Shown here: positions 26,218 through 34,144 of the stretch, piece after piece
Position numbering within the stretch: position 1 is the first letter of the stretch
How the letters are laid out: the number at the start of each line of letters is the position of its first letter
Assembly: GCA_034430175.1 (NCBI GenBank)
Contig: DAOUFI010000023.1
Span: 1-64,000 of the forward strand
DNA: 64,000 bases
Direction: 5' to 3'
DNA from: UBA6107 sp034430175
GTDB taxonomy: Bacteria; Chloroflexota; Anaerolineae; Anaerolineales; Anaerolineaceae
Translations under genes and position numbers: made by a program
Notes under the pieces: generated by a model
The model's input: only the letters and a program-made list of their open reading frames with translations
Database searches by the model: none
What the model was told of the DNA's origin: nothing

Positions 26218-27186
26218 GTGACGATCCAGATCACCGTGGTTGGGTTATACCGGATCGGAACTTCGATTGGGCTCGCGCTGCAGAAATACAGCGAGAAGAT
26301 CCTCCTGATCGGGTTCGACGAGGACACGGGCCAGGCGGGTAGGGTGGAAAAGCTCAAGGTATTTGCTGCCGTTGAACGCGCTCTGCCAGACGCCGTCAGG
26401 GATGCCGATCTCGTGATTCTAACCGTCCCGGCTTCTTCCGTGGATGAATACTTCCATCTACTCGCAAACCATCTCAAGCCCAATGCGCAGGTGATCGACA
26501 CCTCACGCTTGCACCAGGGGATGGACGATCTCGCTTCCAGTGTCTTGCCAGTTGGCTGTCAGTTCATCTCCGCCACGCCGCTGCTCAATCCTAAGTATAT
26601 GGAGCACCCTGACGACGAGCCGCATGCGGATCTCTTCGCCAATGGGGCGCTGCTTATCTGCAAAGCTCCCCAAACAGCGCCAGACATGATCAAGGTGGCC
26701 GCTGACCTGGCGCAATTGCTGGGAACGCAGGCTTATTTCACCGATCCGCTGGAAGCTGATGTGCTGCTTTCAGAAGTGGAATTGCTGCCATTCTTGACCG
26801 TTGCAGCGTTGATGAACACCGCCGCCTCCAATCCGGGCTGGAGCGAGAGCAAACGGGTCGCTGGAGAGACCTTCTTAGCGTCGACCGGTTTGTTGGATCG
26901 CCAAGACTCCGCCGAACTGGCATTGACCGCTCTGCGCGCGCGAGAGATGACGTTGCGGGCACTCGACCGGTTTTCGAGCCGAATTGCCGAGATCCGTGTC
27001 GCCGTGGAAAACGGTGATCAGGACGAATTGAAGGCATTGCTCGAAGCCGCGACCGATAGCCGCGAGGATTGGCGGTCTTTCAAAAGCAAATTCGATTGGA
27101 GTACACCTGACGGCAAGCCCGTTTCAGGGAAACGCGAGGCACCCGGTGGCCTTCTGTTCCAGAACCTGATCCGCAGAAAGAAATGA
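26218..27186 (+). CDS. Prephenate-dehydrogenase-like NAD(P)-binding protein
   Basis: 322 residues: an N-terminal Rossmann domain (QITVVGLYRIGTSIG; DADLVILTVPASSVDEY; AQVIDTSR) and an all-helical C-terminal domain as in TyrA-type dehydrogenases. The first glycine motif reads GLYRIG instead of GxGxxG, so one of the tight-turn glycines is replaced, which is unusual. No other aromatic-pathway gene is adjacent, so true prephenate dehydrogenase activity is uncertain. GTG 26218 is chosen because GGAG lies 6 bases upstream; it begins 1 base after the previous stop. Confidence 0.75.
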   Translation: MTIQITVVGLYRIGTSIGLALQKYSEKILLIGFDEDTGQAGRVEKLKVFAAVERALPDAVRDADLVILTVPASSVDEYFHLLANHLKPNAQVIDTSRLHQGMDDLASSVLPVGCQFISATPLLNPKYMEHPDDEPHADLFANGALLICKAPQTAPDMIKVAADLAQLLGTQAYFTDPLEADVLLSEVELLPFLTVAALMNTAASNPGWSESKRVAGETFLASTGLLDRQDSAELALTALRAREMTLRALDRFSSRIAEIRVAVENGDQDELKALLEAATDSREDWRSFKSKFDWSTPDGKPVSGKREAPGGLLFQNLIRRKK

Positions 27187-27464
27187 CGCGTATGGCGTAT
27201 TATTGTTATATTGTTGAGTGTGCGGATGGCAGTTATTACACGGGTTGGACGCTTGACCCGGCACGCCGCGAGAAGCAGCACAACAGTGGCAGGGGTGCGG
27301 CTTATACCAGGCTTCACCGCCCGGTTCGCCTGGTTTATGTGGAGGAACAGCCCGATCATTCTACCGCGCTCAAGCGCGAGGTCAAGATCAAGGCTTACAG
27401 TCACGATCAGAAGAAGAAGTTGGTCGATTCCTATCAGCAGAGTTTAAAAGATGTCAGCAAATAA
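27183..27464 (+). CDS. GIY-YIG nuclease family protein (UPF0213-like)
   Basis: 93 residues: the YCYIVECADGSYYTGWT segment is the GIY-YIG signature (YIV...YTG), followed by RREKQHNSGRGAAYTR with the conserved Arg and then AALKRE-like ALKREVKIKAY. Single-domain members have weak or unknown DNA cleavage roles. It overlaps the upstream gene by 4 bp and galK by 14 bp. ATG 27192 is an alternative start. Confidence 0.9.
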   Translation: MTRMAYYCYIVECADGSYYTGWTLDPARREKQHNSGRGAAYTRLHRPVRLVYVEEQPDHSTALKREVKIKAYSHDQKKKLVDSYQQSLKDVSK

Positions 27465-28590
27465 TAATTATGAGATTACTGTACTTTCACCGGGTCGGGT
27501 GAACCTGCTGGGGGAACACGTCGATTATAACGACGGTTGGGTACTGCCCATCGCTATTGATAAGGCGATCACGATCACAGCCCGCCACAGCAAGGATGGT
27601 GTGACAAGGCTTACTGCCAGTGATCTCGGTCAACATGCGGAATTCTCAAACGAATCGCTGCAGCAGAAGAAAGATATAAATGGAAATGATCTGCCTACGT
27701 GGGCACGGTATCCGGCTGGCGTTGCCTGGGCGCTTCTGAAGCATGGACTTGCCGTGAACGCTGTGGAAGCCGAGTTCCATTCCAATCTGCCCATTGGTGC
27801 GGGGTTAAGCAGTTCGGCGGCGGTTGAGGTCGGTTTTGCCGTACTTTGGGAAGCCGTCGCGGATTGGAAGCTTGACCGTATGACCCTGGCGCGTTACGCC
27901 CAGGAAGCCGAAGTGAATTACGTGGGCGTGAATTGCGGATTGATGGACCAGTTCGCCAGCGCCAATGGCGTCGTCGGTCATGCCCTATTGCTCGACACGC
28001 GTACCTTTGAGTGGCGACCGGTAAGCCTGCCTGCCGGGGTGGACATTGTTATCGCGGATTCACGGGTGAAGCACAACCTGGTCGAATCAGCCTACAACGT
28101 GCGCCACGATGAATGCATTGCCGCGGTCAAGGTTCTGCAAACCAAATATCCGAATGTGATCGCCCTGCGCGACGTGAATCTGGAACAGCTCGCCTCCATG
28201 CAGGCGCAAATGCCCGACAACGTTTACCGGCGCGCGCGTCATATTGTCAGTGAGTGTTTGCGTGTGCCCAAAGCCGCCGCCTTGCTGGACGCGGGCGATA
28301 GCCGTGGCTTTGGTAAATTAATGTTTGAGACCCACGCCTCGCTGCGCGACGATTACGAGGTGAGTTGCTCTGAGTTGGACATCCTGGTGGACCTGGCTTC
28401 GCGCATCCCCGGATGCCTGGGCGCGCGCCTCACCGGAGCCGGGTTTGGCGGAAGCACGGTCAACCTGGTCAACGAAAAAGACAGCGAGGCATTCATGCAG
28501 TCGCTGCGTGAGGGGTACAAGGCAAAAACTGACATCGAGGCTAATGTGTTCCGCTGCAAGGCTGAAGCCGGTGCACATGTAGTGAAATAG
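27451..28590 (+). CDS. galK: Galactokinase
   Basis: 379-residue GHMP kinase that phosphorylates galactose at C1 in the Leloir pathway. Galactokinase signature GRVNLLGEHVDYNDG (15-29), the ATP loop PIGAGLSSSAAVE, and the third motif TGAGFGGSTVNL. Length matches the family. No galT or galE in the window, so the rest of the pathway must lie elsewhere. Last gene of the run that begins at 25575, ended by a strong hairpin. Confidence 0.95.
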   Translation: MSANNNYEITVLSPGRVNLLGEHVDYNDGWVLPIAIDKAITITARHSKDGVTRLTASDLGQHAEFSNESLQQKKDINGNDLPTWARYPAGVAWALLKHGLAVNAVEAEFHSNLPIGAGLSSSAAVEVGFAVLWEAVADWKLDRMTLARYAQEAEVNYVGVNCGLMDQFASANGVVGHALLLDTRTFEWRPVSLPAGVDIVIADSRVKHNLVESAYNVRHDECIAAVKVLQTKYPNVIALRDVNLEQLASMQAQMPDNVYRRARHIVSECLRVPKAAALLDAGDSRGFGKLMFETHASLRDDYEVSCSELDILVDLASRIPGCLGARLTGAGFGGSTVNLVNEKDSEAFMQSLREGYKAKTDIEANVFRCKAEAGAHVVK

Positions 28591-28594
28591 ACAG

Positions 28595-28627
28595 AGAAAC
28601 CCGGATTCTTCAAGAATCCGGGTTTCT
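28595..28627. terminator. Strong hairpin terminator between convergent genes
   Basis: AGAAACCCGGATTCTT and AAGAATCCGGGTTTCT form a long, nearly perfect stem with a 2-base gap, followed by T-rich sequence on the plus strand. Serves galK and possibly the convergent phosphoribosyltransferase gene. Confidence 0.85.
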
Positions 28628-28650
28628 TTATATTTGTTTGAACTAAGCGG

Positions 28651-29202
28651 TCATTCACAAAAGACGGGCAGGTGACCCAGTGCCACGATATCGCTCCACT
28701 TGGCTTTGTCACCTTCGGTAAAGATGGCGGCTTCACCGGCGATCTCAGCTTCAGCTTTGGTTACCAGTTGGCGCATCGCTTCCAGTGTTGAACCGGTGCT
28801 GATGACGTCGTCAACGATCAATACTTTTTTCCCTTTCAAGACCTTGAAGTCCTTCTCGTCCAGGTAGAGCGTCTGGGTCTGTCCGGTCGTGATTGAAAGC
28901 GTCTCATGTTTCAGCGCGTTGCCCATGTAGGGTTTGTAGCTCTTGCGTAAGATCACGTAAGGTTTCTTGGTTTCCACGGAAAGCGCGTAAGCCAGCGGAA
29001 TACTCTTGGCTTCAGCAGTAAGCAGCACGTCAAATTTTTTGGTGGCCAATTTTTGCCCCAATTCTTTGGCGCAGGCCTGTACAAATTCAGTGTCACCCAG
29101 GATATTGAGGATGGCGATCTTCAAACCGGGTTTGACCTCGAAAAGGGTCAATTCACGATGGACCCCGGCAACATCGACTGGATACGTAGCTCTTTCGACC
29201 AT
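28651..29202 (-). CDS. Phosphoribosyltransferase (adenine-type)
   Basis: 183 residues with the PRPP-binding signature VLIVDDVISTGSTLEA and a PRTase core. VLLTAEAKSIPLAYALS resembles the corresponding part of adenine/xanthine phosphoribosyltransferases (usually EARG-type). Likely salvages a purine base to its nucleotide. Exact base specificity is not evident. Confidence 0.85.
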   Translation of the reverse strand: MVERATYPVDVAGVHRELTLFEVKPGLKIAILNILGDTEFVQACAKELGQKLATKKFDVLLTAEAKSIPLAYALSVETKKPYVILRKSYKPYMGNALKHETLSITTGQTQTLYLDEKDFKVLKGKKVLIVDDVISTGSTLEAMRQLVTKAEAEIAGEAAIFTEGDKAKWSDIVALGHLPVFCE

Positions 29203-29310
29203 TATTTTGCTCCCTGATTCAGAGATTCTTGATACTCAACGCGACAAGTTTATCACAATTTAATTGTATAGACACATCGGTCAAGATCGAGGGTCGGGTT
29301 AAAAACTGAA

Positions 29311-29344
29311 GATCCCCGCACACCGGTTGGCGCGAGGATCTTTT
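29311..29344. terminator. Hairpin in the 380-bp gap before ogt
   Basis: GATCCCCGC (29311-29319) and GCG...GGATC (about 29330-29340) form an imperfect stem followed by TTTT on the plus strand. No gene on the plus strand precedes it nearby, so it may end a small transcript or be a remnant. Confidence 0.4.
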
Positions 29345-29371
29345 GGGAGGGAAACCGCCATAATAACGTTA

Positions 29372-29427
29372 TGGTACAATCATCGAGAGCCGGGTCGCCT
29401 ACCCCGGCTCTCATCTACAAGGAGGAG
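29372..29427 (+). promoter_or_regulatory. Possible promoter, 5' hairpin and orphan Shine-Dalgarno
   Basis: Extended -10 TGGTACAAT (29372-29380), then a perfect 10-bp hairpin GAGAGCCGGG/CCCGGCTCTC (29385-29412) just where the RNA would start, then AAGGAGGAG. No ATG, GTG or TTG follows at a proper distance. It could be the leader of ogt (start 29583, about 195 bases on) or a decayed gene start. The rest of the 29203-29582 gap shows nothing else. Confidence 0.4.
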
Positions 29428-29582
29428 AAGATAAGAAGTCGCCCATAAACATAGTACTAATTTGGGTGGTTTTTTGCTTGACTCTTACCCTACGCTATCC
29501 CTACGATATATCTGTCCATTCGATTTTCAATTTTCGAGATAATTCAACAAGAAATGTTCTACAATCACTAGTGGAGAGGATT

Positions 29583-30083
29583 ATGGTCATTTCAAGTCTT
29601 TATATTGCTCGAACAAACCAGACACCCCTGGGGTGTGTGGAAGTGCGCGCCGGCAATTACGGCTTGACGAACGTGTTCTTGTTTGGCAAGAACCCTCCAT
29701 TCAAAGCGGACGAAATTCTCCCGTCATCGCAAGACCCGGCCATGATCGCCTTGACACAGATCATGGAATACCTGGATGGCAAACGTCGTGAATTCGAATT
29801 GACCATCGATTGGATGTTCATCCGAGGTTTCCAACACGATGTGCTCAAACGTACCCTCGAAATTCCCTACGGCGAAACAACGACCTACAACAAAATTGCA
29901 GATGACCTTGAAAATCCATTTGCGAGCCGCGCCGTTGGTGGAGCGTTGGCCAACAATCCAATTCCCATCGTAATTCCATGCCATCGCGTGATCGCCAAGG
30001 ATGGCAAGCTTACCGGCTTCTCCGCCGCTGATGGTATCCGCGCCAAGAAGTGGCTGCTCGAACTGGAAGGGCACAAGTTTTGA
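29583..30083 (+). CDS. ogt: Methylated-DNA--[protein]-cysteine S-methyltransferase
   Basis: 166-residue suicide DNA-repair protein that takes alkyl groups from O6-alkylguanine onto the Cys of IPCHRVI. Other family landmarks: IPYGETTTYNKIA, the Arg finger region ASRAVGGALANNPIPI, and GFSAADGIRAKKWLL at the end. The ATG at 29583 follows GAGAGGA; the in-frame GTG at 29466 would add 39 unlikely residues. Its stop overlaps the next start. Confidence 0.94.
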   Translation: MVISSLYIARTNQTPLGCVEVRAGNYGLTNVFLFGKNPPFKADEILPSSQDPAMIALTQIMEYLDGKRREFELTIDWMFIRGFQHDVLKRTLEIPYGETTTYNKIADDLENPFASRAVGGALANNPIPIVIPCHRVIAKDGKLTGFSAADGIRAKKWLLELEGHKF

Positions 30084-31012
30084 GCCTCAAGAATTGGATT
30101 AAATTCATCTGCCTCGGCCTGGTCTGGGGCTCTTCCTTTTTATGGATAAAGCTGGCGCTTGGCGAGGTCAGCCCATTCATGCTTGTCTTCTTCCGGGCCG
30201 GGATTGCCTTCCTGGGGCTCAGTGTGCTCTGGATCATCCGCAAGCCGGAGATCCACTGGCGTGACGCCTGGAAGTTCCTGGTGATGGGTGTGTTCAACCA
30301 TGCTTTTCCGATCCTGCTCATTTGCTGGAGCGAAACGCACATTTCATCCGGATTGGCATCCATCCTTAATTCCACAGTTCCACTTTTCACCATCATGATC
30401 GGGCCGATCTTTCTTTCCGATGAGCGAATTACACTGCCACGCCTATTGGGGCTGGTCATTGGTTTTAGCGGCGTGATCATTCTGGCAGCAAACGAATACG
30501 CTACGGATGATGTGTTGAGTGGGGTGGGCATCGTCACTATGCTGGTCGCCGCGCTCAGCTATGCGGCAGCGGGAGTCTTCGCCCGTAAGGCCATGGTCGG
30601 TATCAATCACGAGGCGCAATCGATCGGGCAGATGGGCACGGCTTTCCTGGTGATGATCCCCACCGTCCTGATCGCTGACCCCACTTTTCCTTTACCGGTG
30701 CACACGATCACCTGGGTGGCTCTCCTCTGGTTGGGGCTTCTCGGAACATTCGTTACCCTGCTCATCTGGTTTTCTCTGCTGAATTCAGTGGGGCCATTGA
30801 AGACCAGCATGGTTACCTACATGTTCCCCCTTATGGGTGTTTTGCTCGGCTGGATTTTTCTGGGTGAACAACCTACATGGCGGCTGCTCGTGGGTGGGGT
30901 GCTGGTCATCCTGGCGGTAATCATCGTTAATACGTTCGGAAAAAGGCAACTTCCTGCTACAATTGAAAATGAACCTGCCCCGAGAAGAGAAACGGAGACA
31001 ATCGATGGCTGA
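30080..31012 (+). CDS. EamA/DMT family transporter
   Basis: 310 residues, ten TMs in two EamA repeats. LGLVWGSSFLWIKLAL at the first TM and YMFPLMGVLLGWIFLGEQ in the last repeat are typical. Probably exports or imports a small metabolite; substrate unknown. The TTG start at 30080 forms TTGA with the ogt stop and follows GGAAGGG; a GTG at 30050 lies inside ogt. Confidence 0.9.
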   Translation: MSLKNWIKFICLGLVWGSSFLWIKLALGEVSPFMLVFFRAGIAFLGLSVLWIIRKPEIHWRDAWKFLVMGVFNHAFPILLICWSETHISSGLASILNSTVPLFTIMIGPIFLSDERITLPRLLGLVIGFSGVIILAANEYATDDVLSGVGIVTMLVAALSYAAAGVFARKAMVGINHEAQSIGQMGTAFLVMIPTVLIADPTFPLPVHTITWVALLWLGLLGTFVTLLIWFSLLNSVGPLKTSMVTYMFPLMGVLLGWIFLGEQPTWRLLVGGVLVILAVIIVNTFGKRQLPATIENEPAPRRETETIDG

Positions 31013-31925
31013 ACAAACGAAAATATCCAAAGCTGGTTACGTGGCGGTGGTCGGACGCCCGAACGTGGGTAAATCCACCCTGATCAATACCTTGCTCGAT
31101 CAGAAGATCGCGGCTGTCTCTTCCAAACCGCAAACCACGCGACGGCGCCAGCTTGGTATTTTGACCAGCGACGGGTTACAGATCGTTTTTGTCGACACGC
31201 CAGGAATTCACAAACCGCAGCACAAGCTTGGCGATTACATGAATGATGAAGCCCTTGCCAGCATCAGTGACGCGGATGTGGTGTTGTGGCTGATTGAAAC
31301 TGACGAAGCTTTGACGCCGGAAGATCATCTGATTGCTGAGAAGTTATCAACCATCCGCCGATTACCACCCGTGCTCATGCTGCTCACCAAGGTAGATCTC
31401 ATCGACGTGGCCAGGTTAGAAGCTTTCAAGAAATCCGCGATCGAATTGTTCCCAGCCAAAGATATGCTGGAAATTTCCACGTTTCAAAAGAAGGGCTTAC
31501 AAGAGCTTCTTGAGCGATTACGGGAAATGCTGCCTGAAGGCGAACCGTTCTTCGATGAAGACACGGTCACTGATTATTACGAGCGCGATATCGCAGCTGA
31601 GTTGATCCGTGAGTCGGCCATGAACTACCTGCATGATGAAGTTCCTCATTGCATCGCGGTACGCATCGATGAATTCAAGGAACGGAGTGAGGACAAGGCT
31701 TTCATTGAAGCCACCATTTTTGTGGAACGCGATTCCCAGAAAGGGATCATCATCGGCAAGGGCGGTGATATGCTTAAACAGATTGGCACCCGCGCGCGTC
31801 AGGAGATCGAGTCGATGAGCGGCCGCGAGGTATTCCTCAGCCTGCGCGTCAAGGTAGACAAGAACTGGCGCAATAGCCCCGAGGCATTACAAATGCTCGG
31901 ATACCAAAAAATGAAGGAGGATTAA
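31005..31925 (+). CDS. era: GTPase Era
   Basis: 306-residue ribosome-assembly GTPase. G1 GRPNVGKST (17-25), G2 region KPQTTRRRQLG, G3 DTPGIH, G4 TKVD, and a C-terminal KH domain with IIIGKGGDMLK that binds the 3' end of 16S rRNA in the model protein. The ATG at 31005 overlaps the transporter gene by 8 bp. Confidence 0.97.
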   Translation: MAEQTKISKAGYVAVVGRPNVGKSTLINTLLDQKIAAVSSKPQTTRRRQLGILTSDGLQIVFVDTPGIHKPQHKLGDYMNDEALASISDADVVLWLIETDEALTPEDHLIAEKLSTIRRLPPVLMLLTKVDLIDVARLEAFKKSAIELFPAKDMLEISTFQKKGLQELLERLREMLPEGEPFFDEDTVTDYYERDIAAELIRESAMNYLHDEVPHCIAVRIDEFKERSEDKAFIEATIFVERDSQKGIIIGKGGDMLKQIGTRARQEIESMSGREVFLSLRVKVDKNWRNSPEALQMLGYQKMKED

Positions 31926-32596
31926 TGTTCTCCTGGCTCTTTTTCCTCGCAATTGCTTTCGCTTTCCTGGACTGGTACGCCGCCTGGAAAGAAAATCGCT
32001 ATCTTCTCCTGATCGCTAAACCGCTGACCGTGGTGTTTATGATGCTCTGGACGCTGGAATTCAGCGGCTGGCAGGGTGCCATGTTGTTCTTTGGTCTGGG
32101 TCTCCTCTTTTCGTTGGGTGGCGATGTAGCACTGCTTTTCTCGGCACGATGGTTCATGCTTGGCCTGGCCAGTTTTCTGGTAGCCCACATCATGTTCATC
32201 ATCGGTTTCAGCCGTCCGCTGGCTCCCTTTTCCGCGTTCTCGGGGGTGATCGCGTTGATCATCGGTCTGACCGGAGCGCGTATCCTGCGGGCGGTCCGCG
32301 CTGGCATCGACCGGATGCCTGGATCGAAGAAAATAAAACCGGCAGCGACTATTTATGGTATCGCGCTTTCGCTGATGCTGCTGTCAGCCATACTGACCTT
32401 CTTCAATGAGCTATGGAGTGCTGCTTCCTCGATCATCGTGGCATTGGGAGCCTCGTTCTTCTTTGCTTCGGATTCCATGCTTTCGTATGACCGTTTTGTG
32501 CGAAAACTCCCCCACGCCCGCTTCTGGGTGCACGTTACCTACCACCTGGGCTTATTTGGCATCCTCATTGGAGCAATGCTTCATTTTGTAAAGTAG
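31925..32596 (+). CDS. YhhN family (lysoplasmalogenase-like) membrane protein
   Basis: 223 residues, about eight TMs. Characteristic pieces: LIAKPLTVV, FSLGGDVALLF and FASDSMLSYDRF with conserved Asp and Lys. Animal homologues (TMEM86) hydrolyse lysoplasmalogen; anaerobic bacteria can contain plasmalogens, so this could be relevant, but the activity is not proved by sequence. Starts on the last base of era's stop (TAATG). Confidence 0.85.
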   Translation: MFSWLFFLAIAFAFLDWYAAWKENRYLLLIAKPLTVVFMMLWTLEFSGWQGAMLFFGLGLLFSLGGDVALLFSARWFMLGLASFLVAHIMFIIGFSRPLAPFSAFSGVIALIIGLTGARILRAVRAGIDRMPGSKKIKPAATIYGIALSLMLLSAILTFFNELWSAASSIIVALGASFFFASDSMLSYDRFVRKLPHARFWVHVTYHLGLFGILIGAMLHFVK

Positions 32597-32644
32597 AACA
32601 AGTTTAAAAAGTTCCAGCATTTCATGGCTGGATAATTTTCTTGA

Positions 32645-32679
32645 AAATTTCCAGTATCCGTTATTGATACCGGGAATTT
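32645..32679. terminator. Hairpin between convergent genes
   Basis: AAATTTCC-GTATC and GATAC-GGGAATTT arms (with mismatches) around CGTTATT. A second, weaker stem CCAGC/GCTGG lies at 32614-32631, followed by ATAATTTTC. Together they probably separate yhhN from the convergent yitT-like gene. Confidence 0.5.
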
Positions 32680-32706
32680 GCATTTTCTTTGAGGGGAGGA
32701 TGGATA

Positions 32707-33600
32707 TTACTGTTTTAGAGGTCTGAATCCTTCGCCCAGCACTTCGTGGGCTGAACCGATGACCACCAGCGCGTCAGGGTCGAGCGCTTTGACCAGCTCC
32801 TTGAGTTGGTTGACCTCTGAACGGGTGATCACGCAATACAATACCGGGCGTTCTTCCCTGGTATAACCACCTGTCCCTGCTAGGATGGTCACACCCCGTT
32901 CAAGATCGGTCAGGATCTCCTGCATGACCTTTTCGTGTTCTTCGGTGATGATGATGGCGGTTCTGTAGATGCTCTGGCCTTCCGAAATGGCTTCGGCTGC
33001 CAATCCGCTGATGTAGATGACTCCCAAACCGTAGAGTGCCTTTTCCCAGTTGAAGGCAAAACCGCCAGCCAGTACCACCAGCGAATCGGTGATCATATAG
33101 GCCATGGAGATGGAAATACCGAACCGCCGGTTGAGGATACGACCCAGAATGTCAGAGCCGCCGCTGGTACCCTGTCCGCGGTAAACCAGACCAAGCCCCG
33201 CTCCATAGAGGATGGCGCCGTAAACTGTGTTGAGAACGATGTCTTGAAGCATGCCCTCGGCGGGGATGAACAGGGTCAGCAGGTCGGTGAAAAGCGAAAA
33301 CGCTGCTACTGAAATGGCTGTGCGTACCGCGAATTTTCGCCCACCCAGGTGACGCCAGCCGAGGACGAATAATGGAACGTTACCCACGAAAACCATCACA
33401 CCGATGGGGAAGGGTACGAAGGAGTTGATGATCTGTGCCGCGCCGCTGATGCCGCCCGAAACGAGTTGACCGGGCACCAGGAAGAGACGCATGGCCAATG
33501 CCTGAACGAGAGCGCCGATTAGAATCAATGAATAATCCTGCACGGTCTTCCAGGTGATGGCAGATTTGATCTTCTTGGTGAGCGTAACGCTGCTTGACAT
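32707..33600 (-). CDS. YitT family membrane protein with DUF2179 domain
   Basis: 297 residues: five TMs (about 20-200) with VPGQLVSGGISG and GQGTSGGSDILGRI, then a cytosolic DUF2179 domain (about 215-295) containing ERGVTILAGTGGYTREE and the ending region VIGSAHEVLGEGF. Function of the family is unknown; the soluble part resembles regulatory ligand-binding modules. Alone in its orientation, upstream of tRNA-Glu. Confidence 0.92.
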   Translation of the reverse strand: MSSSVTLTKKIKSAITWKTVQDYSLILIGALVQALAMRLFLVPGQLVSGGISGAAQIINSFVPFPIGVMVFVGNVPLFVLGWRHLGGRKFAVRTAISVAAFSLFTDLLTLFIPAEGMLQDIVLNTVYGAILYGAGLGLVYRGQGTSGGSDILGRILNRRFGISISMAYMITDSLVVLAGGFAFNWEKALYGLGVIYISGLAAEAISEGQSIYRTAIIITEEHEKVMQEILTDLERGVTILAGTGGYTREERPVLYCVITRSEVNQLKELVKALDPDALVVIGSAHEVLGEGFRPLKQ

Positions 33601-33663
33601 GAATTCCTCTTTATTAATGAAATACGCCTTATTTTACTCGATTAAGTGAAGTTGGCGATTTAA

Positions 33664-33692
33664 TTGACACCCCCCGGTGCCTATGATAAAAT
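33664..33692 (+). promoter_or_regulatory. Sigma-70-type promoter of tRNA-Glu
   Basis: A perfect -35 TTGACA (33664-33669), a 17-bp spacer and -10 TAAAAT (33687-33692). The transcription start would fall at about 33699, 8 bases before the tRNA. Confidence 0.85.
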
Positions 33693-33706
33693 CTCTTCGC
33701 TCAGAC

Positions 33707-33779
33707 GCCCCCATTGTCTAGTGGCCTAGGACGTGGCCCTCTCAAGGCCAAAACTCGGGTTCGAATCCCGATGGGGGCA
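33707..33779 (+). tRNA. tRNA-Glu (anticodon CTC)
   Basis: Acceptor GCCCCCA pairs with TGGGGGC; D arm TCTAGTGGCCTAGGA; anticodon stem TGGCC/GGCCA with loop CTCTCAA and anticodon CTC; T arm CTCGGGTTCGAATCCCGA; discriminator A at 33779. The 3' CCA is not encoded. The cloverleaf is complete and the promoter is strong. Confidence 0.95.
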
Positions 33780-33780
33780 C

Positions 33781-34051
33781 TTTCTATTTAACAACGACGA
33801 TTTCTTTATCTTGTTTACTGGCCCTCTCAAGTCTCACCCTGCTGCACTGGGCAGGAAACTTGGGTTCGAATCCCGATGTCCCCTACGGGGAGGCTGCGCA
33901 CGGGCACTTTCTATTTAACAACGACGATTTCTTTATCTTGTTTACTGGCCCTCTCAAGTCTCACCCTGCTGCACAGGGCAGGAAACTCGGGTCCCCTTTC
34001 GGGGATAATAATTCGAATCCCGATGTCCCCTGCGGGGAGGCTGCGCACGGG
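33781..34051 (+). repeat. Two degenerate tandem repeats derived from tRNA-Glu, with inserted mini-hairpins
   Basis: Copy 1 (33781-33907, 127 bp) and copy 2 (33908-34051) share a 39-bp spacer starting TTTCTATTTAACAACG, the tRNA-Glu anticodon part TGGCCCTCTCAAG, and the T arm GGGTTCGAATCCCGATG; copy 1 also ends GGGCAC like the acceptor. Foreign pieces interrupt them: CCTGC...GCAGG after the anticodon loop and CCCCTACGGGG/CCCCTGCGGGG-AGGCTGCGCAC after the T arm. Copy 2 has a third hairpin, CCCCTTTCGGGG, inside the T arm. The 5' half of the tRNA is missing, so neither can be a functional tRNA. A further small hairpin CACCCGAAGGGTG follows at about 34057. No gene lies in 33780-34144. Confidence 0.85.
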
Positions 34052-34144
34052 GTACACACCCGAAGGGTGGTTTCTTATGGGGTAAGGCACTAAGTGCTCC
34101 TTGGAGTATATGATGCCTTAGTCCGATCAATTAGATAGTCGTCT

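Noticed and set aside
33781..34051. CRISPR-like array
   Set aside because: Only two units of unequal length, derived from tRNA-Glu, with no spacers and no cas genes.
33733..34093. Small open frames in the tRNA-derived repeats
   Set aside because: They read through tRNA and repeat DNA and repeat each other; no ribosome binding site or protein-like composition.
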